Shown here: positions 55,791-64,000 of the stretch, one piece after another
How positions within the stretch are numbered: the stretch's first letter is position 1
How the letters are laid out: the number at the start of each line of letters is the position of its first letter
Origin: Agromyces sp. NDB4Y10
GTDB taxonomy: Bacteria; Actinomycetota; Actinomycetes; Actinomycetales; Microbacteriaceae
Length of the DNA stretch: 64,000 nucleotides
Assembly: GCF_001620055.1 (NCBI RefSeq)
Contig: NZ_LQGY01000065.1
Span: forward strand, 1 to 64,000
Direction: 5' to 3'
Made by a program: the position numbers and the translations under genes
The notes under the pieces: generated by a model
Databases searched by the model: none
What the model was told of the DNA's origin: nothing
The model's input: the letters and a program-made list of their open reading frames with translations, nothing else

Positions 55791-58355
55791 TCAGCCCGCG
55801 GCGGCGACGAGGCCGAGCTCGGCCGACGACAGCAGCAGCGGATGCCGCGGCACGACCCGCACCGTGTAGCCGAAGGCGCCGGCGCGGTCGAGCGTGACGG
55901 TGCCCACGTAGACGCGGGTCGCGGCATCCGTCGTCGACGTGCCGTCGGGTTCGAGCGCGGCGGTGCGGGCGTCCTGGATCCGGTCGTCGCCCACCGAGCG
56001 ACCGTAGACCACCTCGACGGCGACGTCGTCGGGACTCAGCCAGCCGAGGGCGACGTGCGCGCGCAGGTGCAGCTCGTCGCCGACGTGCGGCGTGGAGTCC
56101 AGCCCGCCCGACTCGACGTGCGTCACCTGCACCCCCTCCCACGCGGCGCGGACGCCCGCGACCCACTCGGCGAGCTCGCGAGCGGGCTTCGCGCCGTTCG
56201 CCGCGACGACGGCGGCGTGCTCGGCGGCCGGACGGTACAGGCGCTCGACGTACTCGCGCACCATCCGGTCGGCTCCGAGCTCGGGCGACAGGTTCGCGAG
56301 CGTGCGGCGCACGCGCGACATCCACTCGGTCGGCACGCCGTCGTGGTCGCGGTCGTAGAACAGGCGCGTGATGCGGTGCTCGAGCAGGTCGTAGAGGGCG
56401 GATGCCTCGAGTCGATCCCGTTCGGCGGGGTCGGGCGCCGCGTCCGCGGTCGGGATGACCCAGCCGTGGTCGTCGGCGGCGTACTCGGCCCACCAGCCGT
56501 CGAGGATCGACAGGTTGAGCGCACCGTTCATGGCCGCCTTCATGCCGGAGGTGCCGCACGCCTCGAGGGGTCGCAGCGGGTTGTTCATCCACACGTCGCA
56601 GCCCGGGTACAGCTTCTCGGCCATGCCCATGTCGTAGTCCGGCAGGAACACGATGCGCTCGCGCAGCTCGGGCCGCTGGGCGAACTGCACGAGGCGCTGG
56701 ATGAGCCGCTTGCCCTCCTCGTCGGCGGGGTGCGCCTTGCCGGCGATCACGAACTGCACGGGGCGGTCGGGGTCGGTGAGGATCGCCGCGAGCCGCTCGG
56801 GGTCCTGCAGCATGAGCGTCAGCCGCTTGTACGTCGGCACGCGCCGGGCGAAGCCGATCGTGAGCACGTCGGGGTCGAGGACGCGCCGCACCCAGTCGGG
56901 TGCCACGGCGCCCGCGTGCTGGTCGGCCCACGCAGCGGCGAGCCGGCGCCGGGCGTCCTCCACGAGCTGCAGGCGCATGCCGCGCTTGACGCTCCAGAGT
57001 TCGCCGTCGCTCACGGCCGGGCTGAGCCAGTCGGCGTGCTCGGTGTCGTCGGTGCCGAGGTTCGCCTCGGCGAGCGCGATGAGCGCCGGGTCGGTCCAGG
57101 TCGGGGCGTGCACGCCGTTGGTGACCGACGTGATCGGCACCTCGTCGGCGTCGAAGCCCGGCCAGAGGTCGGCGAACATCGACCGGCTGACCTCGCCGTG
57201 CAGCTTCGAGACGCCGTTGGCGTGCTGGGCGAGCCGGAGGCCCATGAAGGCCATGTTGAACGCCGACTCGTCGGGGTGGGCGCCCGGCTCGAGACCGAGC
57301 GGCAGTGCGTCGGCGGGGTCGACGCCGGGCAGCAGGCCGGACTCGAGGTAACGCGCGACGAGCGCCCGGTCGAACCGGTCGATGCCGGCGGGTACGGGCG
57401 TGTGCGTGGTGAACACGGTGCCGGCGCGCACGAGCTGCAGCGCCTCGCCGAAGCTGAGTCCGTCGCGGATGCACGCGGAGATGCGCTCCAGGCCGAGGAA
57501 GCCGGCGTGGCCCTCGTTCATGTGGAACACGTCGGGGAAGTGCCGCCCCGTCACCCCGCTCCAGGCGCGCAGCGCCCGGACGCCGCCGACGCCGAGCAGC
57601 AGCTCCTGCTGGAGGCGGTGCTCGCCGCCCCCGCCGTAGAGCCGGTCGGTGACGAGCCGCAGGTCGTCGTCGTTGGCGGGGATGTCCGTGTCGAGCAGGA
57701 GCAGCGGCACCCGGCCGATCGAGGCCTGCCAGACGCGCGCGTGGAGGCTCCGTCCGCCGGGCACCGCGAGCGTGACCTGCACGGGCGCGCCGTCGGCGCG
57801 GCGGAGCACCGCGAGCGGCAGGCCGTCGGGGTCGAGCGCCGGGTAGCGCTCCTGCTGCCACCCGTCCGGGGCGATGGCCTGCGAGAAGTAGCCGGCCTTG
57901 TAGAACAGGCCGACCGCCACGAGCGGGACGCCCAGGTCGGAGGCCGCCTTGAGGTGGTCGCCGGCGAGGATCCCGAGCCCGCCCGAGTACTGGGGCAGCG
58001 CCGCGGTGATGCCGAACTCGGGCGAGAAGTAGGCGATGGTCCTCGGCGTCTCGGCGCCGAGCGACTGGAACCAGCGCGGTTCGCCGAGGTACTCGCGCAG
58101 GGCCGTCCGCTCGCGCTCGGCCCAGCCGACGTAGCCCTCGTCGTTCGCGAGCTCGTCGAGGCGGCGCGGGTCGACGTCGCCGAGGAACGCGATGGGGTCG
58201 CGTCCCGCGCGCTGCCACCCGGCGGGGTCGATGTGCTCGAAGAGGCGCTTCGTGGGTTCGTGCCAGGACCACCGGAGGTTGGCGGCGAGCTCCTCGAGCG
58301 CGCCCAGCTGCGGCGGCACCACGGCCCGGACGGTGAACTTGCGGATCGGCTTCAC
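55791..58355 (-). CDS. glgP: Alpha-glucan phosphorylase (GT35, DUF3417 type)
   Basis: An 854-residue phosphorylase releasing glucose-1-phosphate from alpha-1,4-glucans. The N-terminal DUF3417 segment NLRWSWHEPTKRLFEHIDP marks the mycobacterial (Rv1328) subtype rather than the E. coli type. YSGGLGILAGDHLKAASDLGVPL and MNEGHAGFLGLERI are substrate-site motifs. The PLP-lysine loop is EACGTSGMKAAMNGALNLSILDGWW. A C-terminal beta domain (about 750-854) extends beyond E. coli GlgP. The GTG at 58355 follows a minus-strand TAGGGT by 6 nt. Divergent from glgE. Confidence 0.95.
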   Translation of the reverse strand: MKPIRKFTVRAVVPPQLGALEELAANLRWSWHEPTKRLFEHIDPAGWQRAGRDPIAFLGDVDPRRLDELANDEGYVGWAERERTALREYLGEPRWFQSLGAETPRTIAYFSPEFGITAALPQYSGGLGILAGDHLKAASDLGVPLVAVGLFYKAGYFSQAIAPDGWQQERYPALDPDGLPLAVLRRADGAPVQVTLAVPGGRSLHARVWQASIGRVPLLLLDTDIPANDDDLRLVTDRLYGGGGEHRLQQELLLGVGGVRALRAWSGVTGRHFPDVFHMNEGHAGFLGLERISACIRDGLSFGEALQLVRAGTVFTTHTPVPAGIDRFDRALVARYLESGLLPGVDPADALPLGLEPGAHPDESAFNMAFMGLRLAQHANGVSKLHGEVSRSMFADLWPGFDADEVPITSVTNGVHAPTWTDPALIALAEANLGTDDTEHADWLSPAVSDGELWSVKRGMRLQLVEDARRRLAAAWADQHAGAVAPDWVRRVLDPDVLTIGFARRVPTYKRLTLMLQDPERLAAILTDPDRPVQFVIAGKAHPADEEGKRLIQRLVQFAQRPELRERIVFLPDYDMGMAEKLYPGCDVWMNNPLRPLEACGTSGMKAAMNGALNLSILDGWWAEYAADDHGWVIPTADAAPDPAERDRLEASALYDLLEHRITRLFYDRDHDGVPTEWMSRVRRTLANLSPELGADRMVREYVERLYRPAAEHAAVVAANGAKPARELAEWVAGVRAAWEGVQVTHVESGGLDSTPHVGDELHLRAHVALGWLSPDDVAVEVVYGRSVGDDRIQDARTAALEPDGTSTTDAATRVYVGTVTLDRAGAFGYTVRVVPRHPLLLSSAELGLVAAAG

Positions 58356-58361
58356 GGGACC

Positions 58362-58367
58362 ACCCTA
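58362..58367 (-). promoter_or_regulatory. glgP -10 element (leaderless)
   Basis: TAGGGT on the minus strand ends 6 nt before the glgP GTG at 58355. Confidence 0.6.
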
Positions 58368-58455
58368 AGCGGGCGCGTGTGTCGGCGAGGTGAACGGATG
58401 TCGCGGCAGCCGCAACCCCCCGCAACCCGCGGTGCCGTTCCCCGCCCATCCGCGC

Positions 58456-58461
58456 TACGGT
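58456..58461 (+). promoter_or_regulatory. glgE -10 element (leaderless)
   Basis: TACGGT ends 6 nt before the glgE GTG at 58468; the glgP and glgE promoters are about 90 bp apart and fire in opposite directions. Confidence 0.6.
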
Positions 58462-58467
58462 CGACAC

Positions 58468-60483
58468 GTGACCAGCCGAACCGTGCTCGCCGGCCGGATC
58501 CCCGTGACCCGGCTCACGCCCGCTCTGCCCGATCCGCGTTGGAACCCGAAGGCGTTCGCCGGGGAGGTGGTCCCGTTCGGCGCCACGGTGTTCCGCGAGG
58601 GGCACGACCTGGTGGGCGCGATGCTCGTGCTGACCAGCCCGTCCGGGGTCGAGCAGCGGCATCGGATGCGCGCCGGCGCCCCGGGCACCGACCGGTGGGA
58701 GGCGAAGGTCCGCCTCGACGACCTCGGCACCTGGAGGTGGCACGTCACCGGCTTCGGCGACGAGATCGGCACCTGGGTGCACGACGCCGAGCTGAAGATC
58801 GACGCGGGCGTCGACGTCGAGCTGATGTACGAGATCGGCGCGCGCCTCATCGACCGCGCCGCCGCAGAGGCCGACCGACCCGCCCCGGTGCGCAAGCTCC
58901 TGAAGGCGTACGCGGCGGCGTTGCGTGACACGGATGCCGCGGCATCCGATCGCCGTGCCCTGCTCGAGAGCCCGCTGCTCGCCGAGTTCGACCAGCGCCC
59001 GCTCGCCCGGCTCGCGACCGACTCCGAGGAGCACCGCATCTCCGTCGAGCGCCGCCGCGCGGGCGTGGGCTCGTGGTACGAGTTCTTCCCGCGCTCCGAG
59101 GGCGCCCGGCAGTTCAAGAACGGCTCCTGGAAGTCCGGCACGTTCCGCACCGCGCAGAAGCGGCTCGACGGCGTCGCCGCGATGGGCTTCGACGTGGTCT
59201 ACCTGCCGCCGATCCACCCGATCGGCGTGGCCTTCCGCAAGGGCCCGAACAACACGCTGAACCCCGGGCCGCACGACCCCGGCTCGCCGTGGGCGATCGG
59301 CGGGGCCGCCGGCGGGCACGACACCGTGCACCCCGACCTCGGCAACCTCGCCGACTTCCGGGCGTTCGTGCGGCGTGCCGCGGCGCTCGGCATCGAGATC
59401 GCGCTGGACCTCGCGCTGCAGGCCTCCCCCGACCACCCGTGGGTCACCGAGCACCCGGAGTGGTTCACGACGCTGCCGGACGGCACGATCGCGTACGCCG
59501 AGAACCCGCCGAAGAAGTACCAGGACATCTACCCCATCAACTTCGACGACGACTTCGAGGGCCTCGTCGTCGAGGTGACCCGCATCGTGCGGCACTGGAT
59601 GAAGCAGGGCGTGCGCATCTTCCGCGTCGACAACCCGCACACCAAGCCGCTGGCGTTCTGGGAGCGACTCATCGGCGACATCAACGCGACCGACCCCGAC
59701 GTGATCTTCCTCGCCGAGGCGTTCACGCGCCCGGCCATGATGCAGGCCCTCGCGATGGTGGGCTTCCAGCAGTCGTACTCGTACTTCACCTGGCGGAACA
59801 CCAAGCAGGAGCTCGAGGAGTTCCTGACGAGCGTCTCCCAGGAGACCGCCGACTTCATGCGGCCGAACCTGTTCGTGAACACCCCCGACATCCTCACCGA
59901 GTACCTGCAGTTCGGCGGGCCCGCGGCCTTCACGGTGCGGGCGACGATCGCGGCCACCGCCGCGCCGACCTGGGGGGTGTACTCGGGCTTCGAGCTGTTC
60001 GAGTCCGTCGCGCGGCCGGGCGCCGAGGAGGCCATCGACAACGAGAAGTACGAGTACAAGCCGCGCGACTTCGCCAAGGCGGAGGCCGAGGGCCGGTCGC
60101 TCGCGCTCTACCTCGGCATCCTGAACCGCATCAGGGCCGAGCATCCCGCGCTCGGCCAGCTCCGCAACATCCGCTTCCACGCCAGCGACGACGACGCGGT
60201 GCTGGTGTACTCGAAGCACCTCGAGGGGCGGTTCATCGACGGCCGAGGCGACGCCGACCACGACACGATCATCGTCGTGGCCAACGTCGACCCGCACTCG
60301 GTCCGCGAGACGACCGTGCACCTCGACCTCGAGGCGATCGACCTCGCGCCGGGCGCGTCCTTCGAGGTCGAGGACCTCGTCACCGGCGACCGCTGGACCT
60401 GGGGCGCGCACAACTACGTGCGCCTCGACGCGTTCACCCAACCCGCCCACATCCTCCGAGTGATTCGAGGCACGGATGCCTGA
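58468..60483 (+). CDS. glgE: Alpha-1,4-glucan:maltose-1-phosphate maltosyltransferase
   Basis: A 671-residue GH13_3 enzyme extending alpha-glucan with maltosyl units from maltose-1-phosphate. An N-terminal DUF3416/beta domain precedes the helical insert and catalytic barrel. [24 protein letters not shown] and [23 protein letters not shown] are GlgE signatures. The nucleophile Asp is in [16 protein letters not shown] and the acid/base Glu in [30 protein letters not shown] follows the GlgE pattern. The GTG at 58468 fits a leaderless start; upstream in-frame codons lack a site. It overlaps glgB by 8 bp. Residues TDAAASD around 155 are encoded by the palindrome GGATGCCGCGGCATCC. Confidence 0.96.
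   Translation: MTSRTVLAGRIPVTRLTPALPDPRWNPKAFAGEVVPFGATVFREGHDLVGAMLVLTSPSGVEQRHRMRAGAPGTDRWEAKVRLDDLGTWRWHVTGFGDEIGTWVHDAELKIDAGVDVELMYEIGARLIDRAAAEADRPAPVRKLLKAYAAALRDTDAAASDRRALLESPLLAEFDQRPLARLATDSEEHRISVERRRAGVGSWYEFFPRSEGARQFKNGSWKSGTFRTAQKRLDGVAAMGFDVVYLPPIHPIGVAFRKGPNNTLNPGPHDPGSPWAIGGAAGGHDTVHPDLGNLADFRAFVRRAAALGIEIALDLALQASPDHPWVTEHPEWFTTLPDGTIAYAENPPKKYQDIYPINFDDDFEGLVVEVTRIVRHWMKQGVRIFRVDNPHTKPLAFWERLIGDINATDPDVIFLAEAFTRPAMMQALAMVGFQQSYSYFTWRNTKQELEEFLTSVSQETADFMRPNLFVNTPDILTEYLQFGGPAAFTVRATIAATAAPTWGVYSGFELFESVARPGAEEAIDNEKYEYKPRDFAKAEAEGRSLALYLGILNRIRAEHPALGQLRNIRFHASDDDAVLVYSKHLEGRFIDGRGDADHDTIIVVANVDPHSVRETTVHLDLEAIDLAPGASFEVEDLVTGDRWTWGAHNYVRLDAFTQPAHILRVIRGTDA
58932..58947. 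repeat. 16-bp palindrome formed by two GGATGCC words
   Basis: GGATGCCGCGGCATCC inside glgE is two inverted copies of the genome-wide word sharing a CGCG centre. Confidence 0.8.
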
Positions 60484-62680
60484 GACCGCCAGCGTCGCAC
60501 CCCCGCCCGTCGACGACGGGCTGCTGCTCGCCGTCGCGGAGGGCCGCCACCACGACCCGCACTCGGTCCTCGGCGCACACGGCTTCGACGTCGCCGGGGA
60601 GGGCGGATCCCACACCGTCATCCGCGTGCGGCGGCCGCTCGCGGCATCCGTCGACGCCCTGCTCGACGACGGCGCCGTGGTGCCGCTCGCGCACGTCGCC
60701 CATGGCATCTGGGCCGGCGCAGGGGCGTTCGGCGCCATGGGCTACCGCGTGCGCGCCAGATACGACGGCGGCGGCGAGTGGATCGCCGACGACCCGTACC
60801 GCTACGCGCCCACGATCGGCGAGCTCGACCTGCACCTCATCGCCGAGGGGCGCCACGAGGAGCTGTGGAAGGTGCTCGGCGCCCACCACCGCGTCTACGA
60901 GTCCCCCGTCGGCGCGCTCCGGGGCGTGTCGTTCACGGTCTGGGCGCCGCGCGCCTCGGCGGTCCGGGTGGTCGGCGACTTCAACGACTGGGACGGCACC
61001 GGCCACGCGATGCGCAACATGGGCGCCTCGGGCGTCTGGGAGCTCTTCGTGCCCGACGTCGAACCGGGGGCGACCTACAAGTTCGAGATCCTCACCCCGG
61101 CCGGACACTGGATCATGAAGGCCGACCCGATGGCCCGCCGTGCCGAGATCGCGCCCGCAACGGCGTCAGTGGTCGCGACGACGACCCACGAGTGGGCCGA
61201 CGGCGAGTGGATGTCGCGGCGTGCGCACTCGAACCCGCACGAGCTGCCGATGAGCATCTACGAGCTCCACCTCGGCTCCTGGCGGCCGGGCAGGGGCTAC
61301 CGCGACGTGGCCGACGAGCTCATCGAGTACCTGCAGTGGCTCGGCTACACGCACGTCGAGTTCATGCCCCTCGCCGAGCATCCGTTCGGCGGCTCGTGGG
61401 GCTACCAGGTCACGGGCTACTTCGCGATCACGTCGCGCTTCGGCAGCACCGACGACCTGAAGTACCTGATCGACCGCCTGCACCAGGCCGGCATCGGCGT
61501 CATCATGGACTGGGTTCCCGGGCACTTCCCGAAGGACGAGTGGGCGCTCGCCCGGTTCGACGGCGAGCCGCTTTACGAGCACCCCGACCCGCGCCGCGGC
61601 GAGCAGAAGGACTGGGGCACGCTCGTCTTCGACTACGGCAATCCGCGCGTGCGGAACTTCCTCGTCGCGAACGCGCTGTTCTGGCTCGAGGAGATGCACG
61701 TCGACGGCCTGCGCGTCGACGCGGTCGCCTCGATGCTCTACCTCGACTACTCGCGCGAGGAGGGCGAGTGGCTGCCGAACTGGTACGGCGGGCGCGAGCA
61801 CCTCGAGGCGATCGGCTTCCTGCAGGAGGCCACGGCGACGGCGTACAAGCGCAACCCCGGCATCGTCATGATCGCCGAGGAGTCGACCTCCTGGCCGGGC
61901 GTCACGGCGACCACGTCGTCGGGCGGCCTCGGTTTCGGCTACAAGTGGAACATGGGGTGGATGCACGACACCCTGCAGTACATCCAGCGCGATCCGATGT
62001 ACCGCGCGCACCACCACGGCGAGCTCACGTTCTCGTTCCTGTACGCGTTCAGCGAGCACTTCATCCTGCCGATCAGTCACGACGAGGTCGTGCACGGCAA
62101 GGGGTCGCTCGTGCGGAAGATGCCCGGCGACCACTGGCAGCAGCTCGCGAACACGCGCGCCTACCTCGCCTACATGTGGGCGCATCCCGGCAAGCAGCTG
62201 CTGTTCATGGGCCAGGAGTTCGGGCAGCTCTCGGAGTGGAGCGAGGAGCGGGGCCTCGACTGGTGGATCCTCGACCAGCCGAGCCACCGCCAGCTCGCCG
62301 AGCTCGTCGGGCAGCTGAACCGGCGCTATCGCGAGACGCCGGCGCTCTGGCAGCTCGACGACGACTCGGCCGGGTTCGAGTGGGTCGAGGGCGGCGCGGC
62401 CGAGCTCAACGTCATCGCGTTCCTGCGGTACGACCGGGACCGCCGGCCGCTGCTCTGCGTGGTGAACTTCGCCGGACGCCCCCACGAGGGCGTGCGCCTC
62501 GGGCTGCCGTCCTCCGGTCGCTGGCGCGAGGTGCTCAACACGGATGCCGCGGAGTACGGCGGCTCGGGCGTCGGCAACCTCGGCGGGGTCGATGCGACCG
62601 ACGACCCGTGGGCCGGCCGGCCCGCGTCGGCGACGTTCACGCTGCCGCCGCTCGCGGCGGTGTGGTTCCAGCCGGAGTGA
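60476..62680 (+). CDS. glgB: 1,4-alpha-glucan branching enzyme
   Basis: A 734-residue GH13_9 branching enzyme forming alpha-1,6 linkages. Two N-terminal beta-sandwich domains (about 15-110 and 120-215, the second a CBM48 with [16 protein letters not shown]) precede the barrel. [30 protein letters not shown], the nucleophile Asp in [15 protein letters not shown], the Glu in [13 protein letters not shown] and [13 protein letters not shown] are all present. It overlaps glgE by 8 bp and should branch GlgE-made chains. Converges with the CnoX-like gene. Confidence 0.97.
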   Translation: MPETASVAPPPVDDGLLLAVAEGRHHDPHSVLGAHGFDVAGEGGSHTVIRVRRPLAASVDALLDDGAVVPLAHVAHGIWAGAGAFGAMGYRVRARYDGGGEWIADDPYRYAPTIGELDLHLIAEGRHEELWKVLGAHHRVYESPVGALRGVSFTVWAPRASAVRVVGDFNDWDGTGHAMRNMGASGVWELFVPDVEPGATYKFEILTPAGHWIMKADPMARRAEIAPATASVVATTTHEWADGEWMSRRAHSNPHELPMSIYELHLGSWRPGRGYRDVADELIEYLQWLGYTHVEFMPLAEHPFGGSWGYQVTGYFAITSRFGSTDDLKYLIDRLHQAGIGVIMDWVPGHFPKDEWALARFDGEPLYEHPDPRRGEQKDWGTLVFDYGNPRVRNFLVANALFWLEEMHVDGLRVDAVASMLYLDYSREEGEWLPNWYGGREHLEAIGFLQEATATAYKRNPGIVMIAEESTSWPGVTATTSSGGLGFGYKWNMGWMHDTLQYIQRDPMYRAHHHGELTFSFLYAFSEHFILPISHDEVVHGKGSLVRKMPGDHWQQLANTRAYLAYMWAHPGKQLLFMGQEFGQLSEWSEERGLDWWILDQPSHRQLAELVGQLNRRYRETPALWQLDDDSAGFEWVEGGAAELNVIAFLRYDRDRRPLLCVVNFAGRPHEGVRLGLPSSGRWREVLNTDAAEYGGSGVGNLGGVDATDDPWAGRPASATFTLPPLAAVWFQPE

Positions 62681-62686
62681 CGTCGG

Positions 62687-62717
62687 GACCGCCGGTGGCC
62701 GCGTGGCGCCGGCGGTC
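62687..62717. terminator. 9-bp hairpin between converging glgB and CnoX-like genes
   Basis: GACCGCCGG (62687-62695) and CCGGCGGTC (62709-62717) are perfect complements, with an inner GCC/GGC pairing in the 13-nt loop. It could end transcription from both sides. Confidence 0.5.
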
Positions 62718-62767
62718 GCGTCGCCCGGCGGAGCCGGCCGCGTACCGGTAGCGGCGTACCGGGACCG

Positions 62768-63730
62768 CTAGTACAGCAGCATCGCCAGGCGGCGACGGGC
62801 CGCGCCCACGCGCGGGTCCTCGACGCCGACCACCTGGAACAGCTCGAGCAGCCGCTCGCGCACCGCGTCCTTGCCCGCCGCGTCGAGCGTCGGGAACAGG
62901 TCCAGCAGTCGCGCGAACGCATCGTCGACGTGTCCGCCGGACAGGTCGAGGTCGGCCACGTCGAGCTGGGCCTCGAGGTCGCCGGGGGTGGCGGCCGCAC
63001 GGTTGCGGATCTCGTCGAGCGTCTTGCCCTGAAGACGGCGGAGGAGCTTGGCCTGCGCGAGTCCCGCGACCGCGAGCTCGTCGCGCGGGTCCTGGGCGAT
63101 GGCGGTCGTGTAGGCGGCGACCGCGGCGTCGTAATCGCCGCGCGAGATCGCCTCGAAGGCCTCCTGGTGCAGCGGCGGCAGCGGCGGCTCGACGGGCTCC
63201 TCGCTCGTGGCCTCCTCGTCTTCACCGTCGCCCATCGGCACCCGCCCGGTCACGCCGTGCTGCGCGCCGAGCTCCAGGAGCTGGTCGAACACGTCGTCGA
63301 TGACCTCGTCGGGCTGGACCCCCTGGAAGAGCGGCACGGGCTGGCCGCCCACGAGCGCGACGACCGTCGGGACGGCCTGGGCCTGCAGGGCCTGAACGAG
63401 CTGGGGGCTGCGATCGGCGTCGGCCGCCGCGAGGACGAGGCGACCGCCACGGGCCGTCACGAGCCGCTCGAGCGACGGCACGAGCTGCGTCGACTGCTCG
63501 CTCCACGACGCCCACAGCACGACGACGACCGGCACGCTGCGGGAGAGCTCGAGCACCTGGCCGAACGACTGGTCGTCGGTCGCGACGACCACGCGATCGC
63601 CGGACGGGGCCGGCGCGGAGGCTCCGCGCGCGGCATCCGTCGCCCGTCGCTCGTCGCGGTGCACGAGCGACGACAGGTCGACCGCACCACGCAGGTTCGC
63701 GGGCAGCTGCGGGGGGACGGCGTTCGTCAC
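62768..63730 (-). CDS. CnoX (YbbN)-like thioredoxin-fold/TPR protein
   Basis: A 320-residue protein. A thioredoxin domain (about 60-150) is followed by a TPR-like helical region (about 185-320). The CxxC site is replaced: VVLWASWSEQSTQLVPSLERL has Ser-Glu-Gln-Ser, very like the WSERS of E. coli CnoX, so it is not a thiol reductase. CnoX is a holdase that protects clients from over-oxidation and hands them to GroEL. AVPTVVALVGGQPVPLFQG holds the cis-Pro. The acidic linker DGEDEEATSEEP joins the domains. The GTG overlaps the upstream gene stop (GTGA). Confidence 0.92.
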   Translation of the reverse strand: MTNAVPPQLPANLRGAVDLSSLVHRDERRATDAARGASAPAPSGDRVVVATDDQSFGQVLELSRSVPVVVVLWASWSEQSTQLVPSLERLVTARGGRLVLAAADADRSPQLVQALQAQAVPTVVALVGGQPVPLFQGVQPDEVIDDVFDQLLELGAQHGVTGRVPMGDGEDEEATSEEPVEPPLPPLHQEAFEAISRGDYDAAVAAYTTAIAQDPRDELAVAGLAQAKLLRRLQGKTLDEIRNRAAATPGDLEAQLDVADLDLSGGHVDDAFARLLDLFPTLDAAGKDAVRERLLELFQVVGVEDPRVGAARRRLAMLLY

Positions 63731-64000
63731 GGGACCTCCGAGGCTCCGATCAGGCTCTCGGACCAGCCGAGCAGGCGGATCTGCTCATCCGATCCGATCG
63801 CGGGGACGTAGAACATCAACTGGATGCCGATCTCGCGCTGCACGCCCTTGGCGCTCTTCTCGTCGAAGCCGGAGAGCGCCGCTCCCGGCGCACCGGCCTC
63901 GAAGCCGATCGTTCCGCCGTCGTTCGGCGTGACCTTCTCGGTCTGCGTGAGCGAGACGGTCACGAGGGCGCCCGAGTCGTTCGTCGCGAGCGCGACCGTC
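63727..64000 (-). CDS. C-terminal part of an unknown protein (cut by window edge)
   Basis: An open frame enters from the right edge; about 90 C-terminal residues are visible: TLTQTEKV-like SLTQTEKVTPNDGG, then GFDEKSAKGVQREIGIQLMFYVP and EQIRLLGWSESLIG. The GTG at 63963 is unlikely to be the real start because the frame is open beyond it. No family recognised. It overlaps the CnoX-like start by 4 bp, so the two are coupled. Confidence 0.6.
   Translation of the reverse strand, partial: TVALATNDSGALVTVSLTQTEKVTPNDGGTIGFEAGAPGAALSGFDEKSAKGVQREIGIQLMFYVPAIGSDEQIRLLGWSESLIGASEVP

Overview
The window is very GC-rich chromosomal DNA with a strong G/C third-position bias, dense gene packing, ATGA/GTGA/TGATG overlaps inside operons, and many genes that start 6-8 nt after a TANNNT -10 element (leaderless transcripts). 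Gene content (GlgE/GlgB/GlgP, trHbO, Nei2, SsbB-like SSB, mycobacterial-type PepN, GatCAB, SCO7613-like membrane protein) points to an actinobacterium, most likely Microbacteriaceae (Agromyces/Microbacterium-like). I see no phage, plasmid, IS element or CRISPR array; this is core chromosome with three tRNAs (Gly-TCC, Arg-TCT, His-GTG).

Layout. 1-5 kb: end of a giant membrane protein, tRNA-Gly, Dps, a membrane protein. 5-12.4 kb (minus): two-component system overlapping a multicopper oxidase, then rpiB-nei2-PaiB-amidohydrolase. 12.5-21 kb (plus): two tandem aminopeptidase N genes, MscS channel, truncated haemoglobin, FAD dehydrogenase. 21-28 kb: TesB, Rieske lipoprotein plus DUF2231 membrane protein, thioesterase, EttA, lipoprotein, second SSB, MsrA. 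nei2, rpiB, pepN, glbO, thioesterase, ettA and ssb keep the relative order known from M. tuberculosis Rv2464c-Rv2478c. 28-35.5 kb: aldo-keto reductase, EamA exporter, NadE, proton antiporter whose end overlaps an antisense tRNA-Arg, oligoribonuclease, tRNA-His, zincin-like protein, and a DD-carboxypeptidase-like protein that lacks its catalytic serine. 35.5-39.5 kb (minus): TPP riboswitch, YkoE/double ATPase/T-component ECF transporter and an overlapping P-loop kinase-like gene. 39.5-53 kb (minus): GerW protein, DinB, gatCAB, Tat phosphoesterase, ligA, membrane protein with DxDGDG repeats, mnmA, cysteine desulfurase. 53-62.7 kb: alpha-glucan block glgX-ybaK, glgP (opposite), glgE-glgB. 62.7-64 kb: CnoX-like thioredoxin/TPR protein and a gene that runs off the edge.

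The most unusual signal is not a gene. The 7-mer GGATGCC/GGCATCC occurs about 74 times by my eye count, roughly five times what base composition predicts, in both orientations. It forces otherwise rare codons (GAT, GCA), often in variable protein segments, and forms the arms of two long perfect intergenic hairpins (27268-27310 and 41998-42046). It looks like a highly iterated, uptake-sequence-like or methylation-linked genomic word. Other points to check: a GGGAACCGGTTCCC operator between the cysteine desulfurase gene and glgX, a related split dyad between nadE and the antiporter gene, and a single -10 element serving divergent leaderless msrA and aldo-keto reductase genes.
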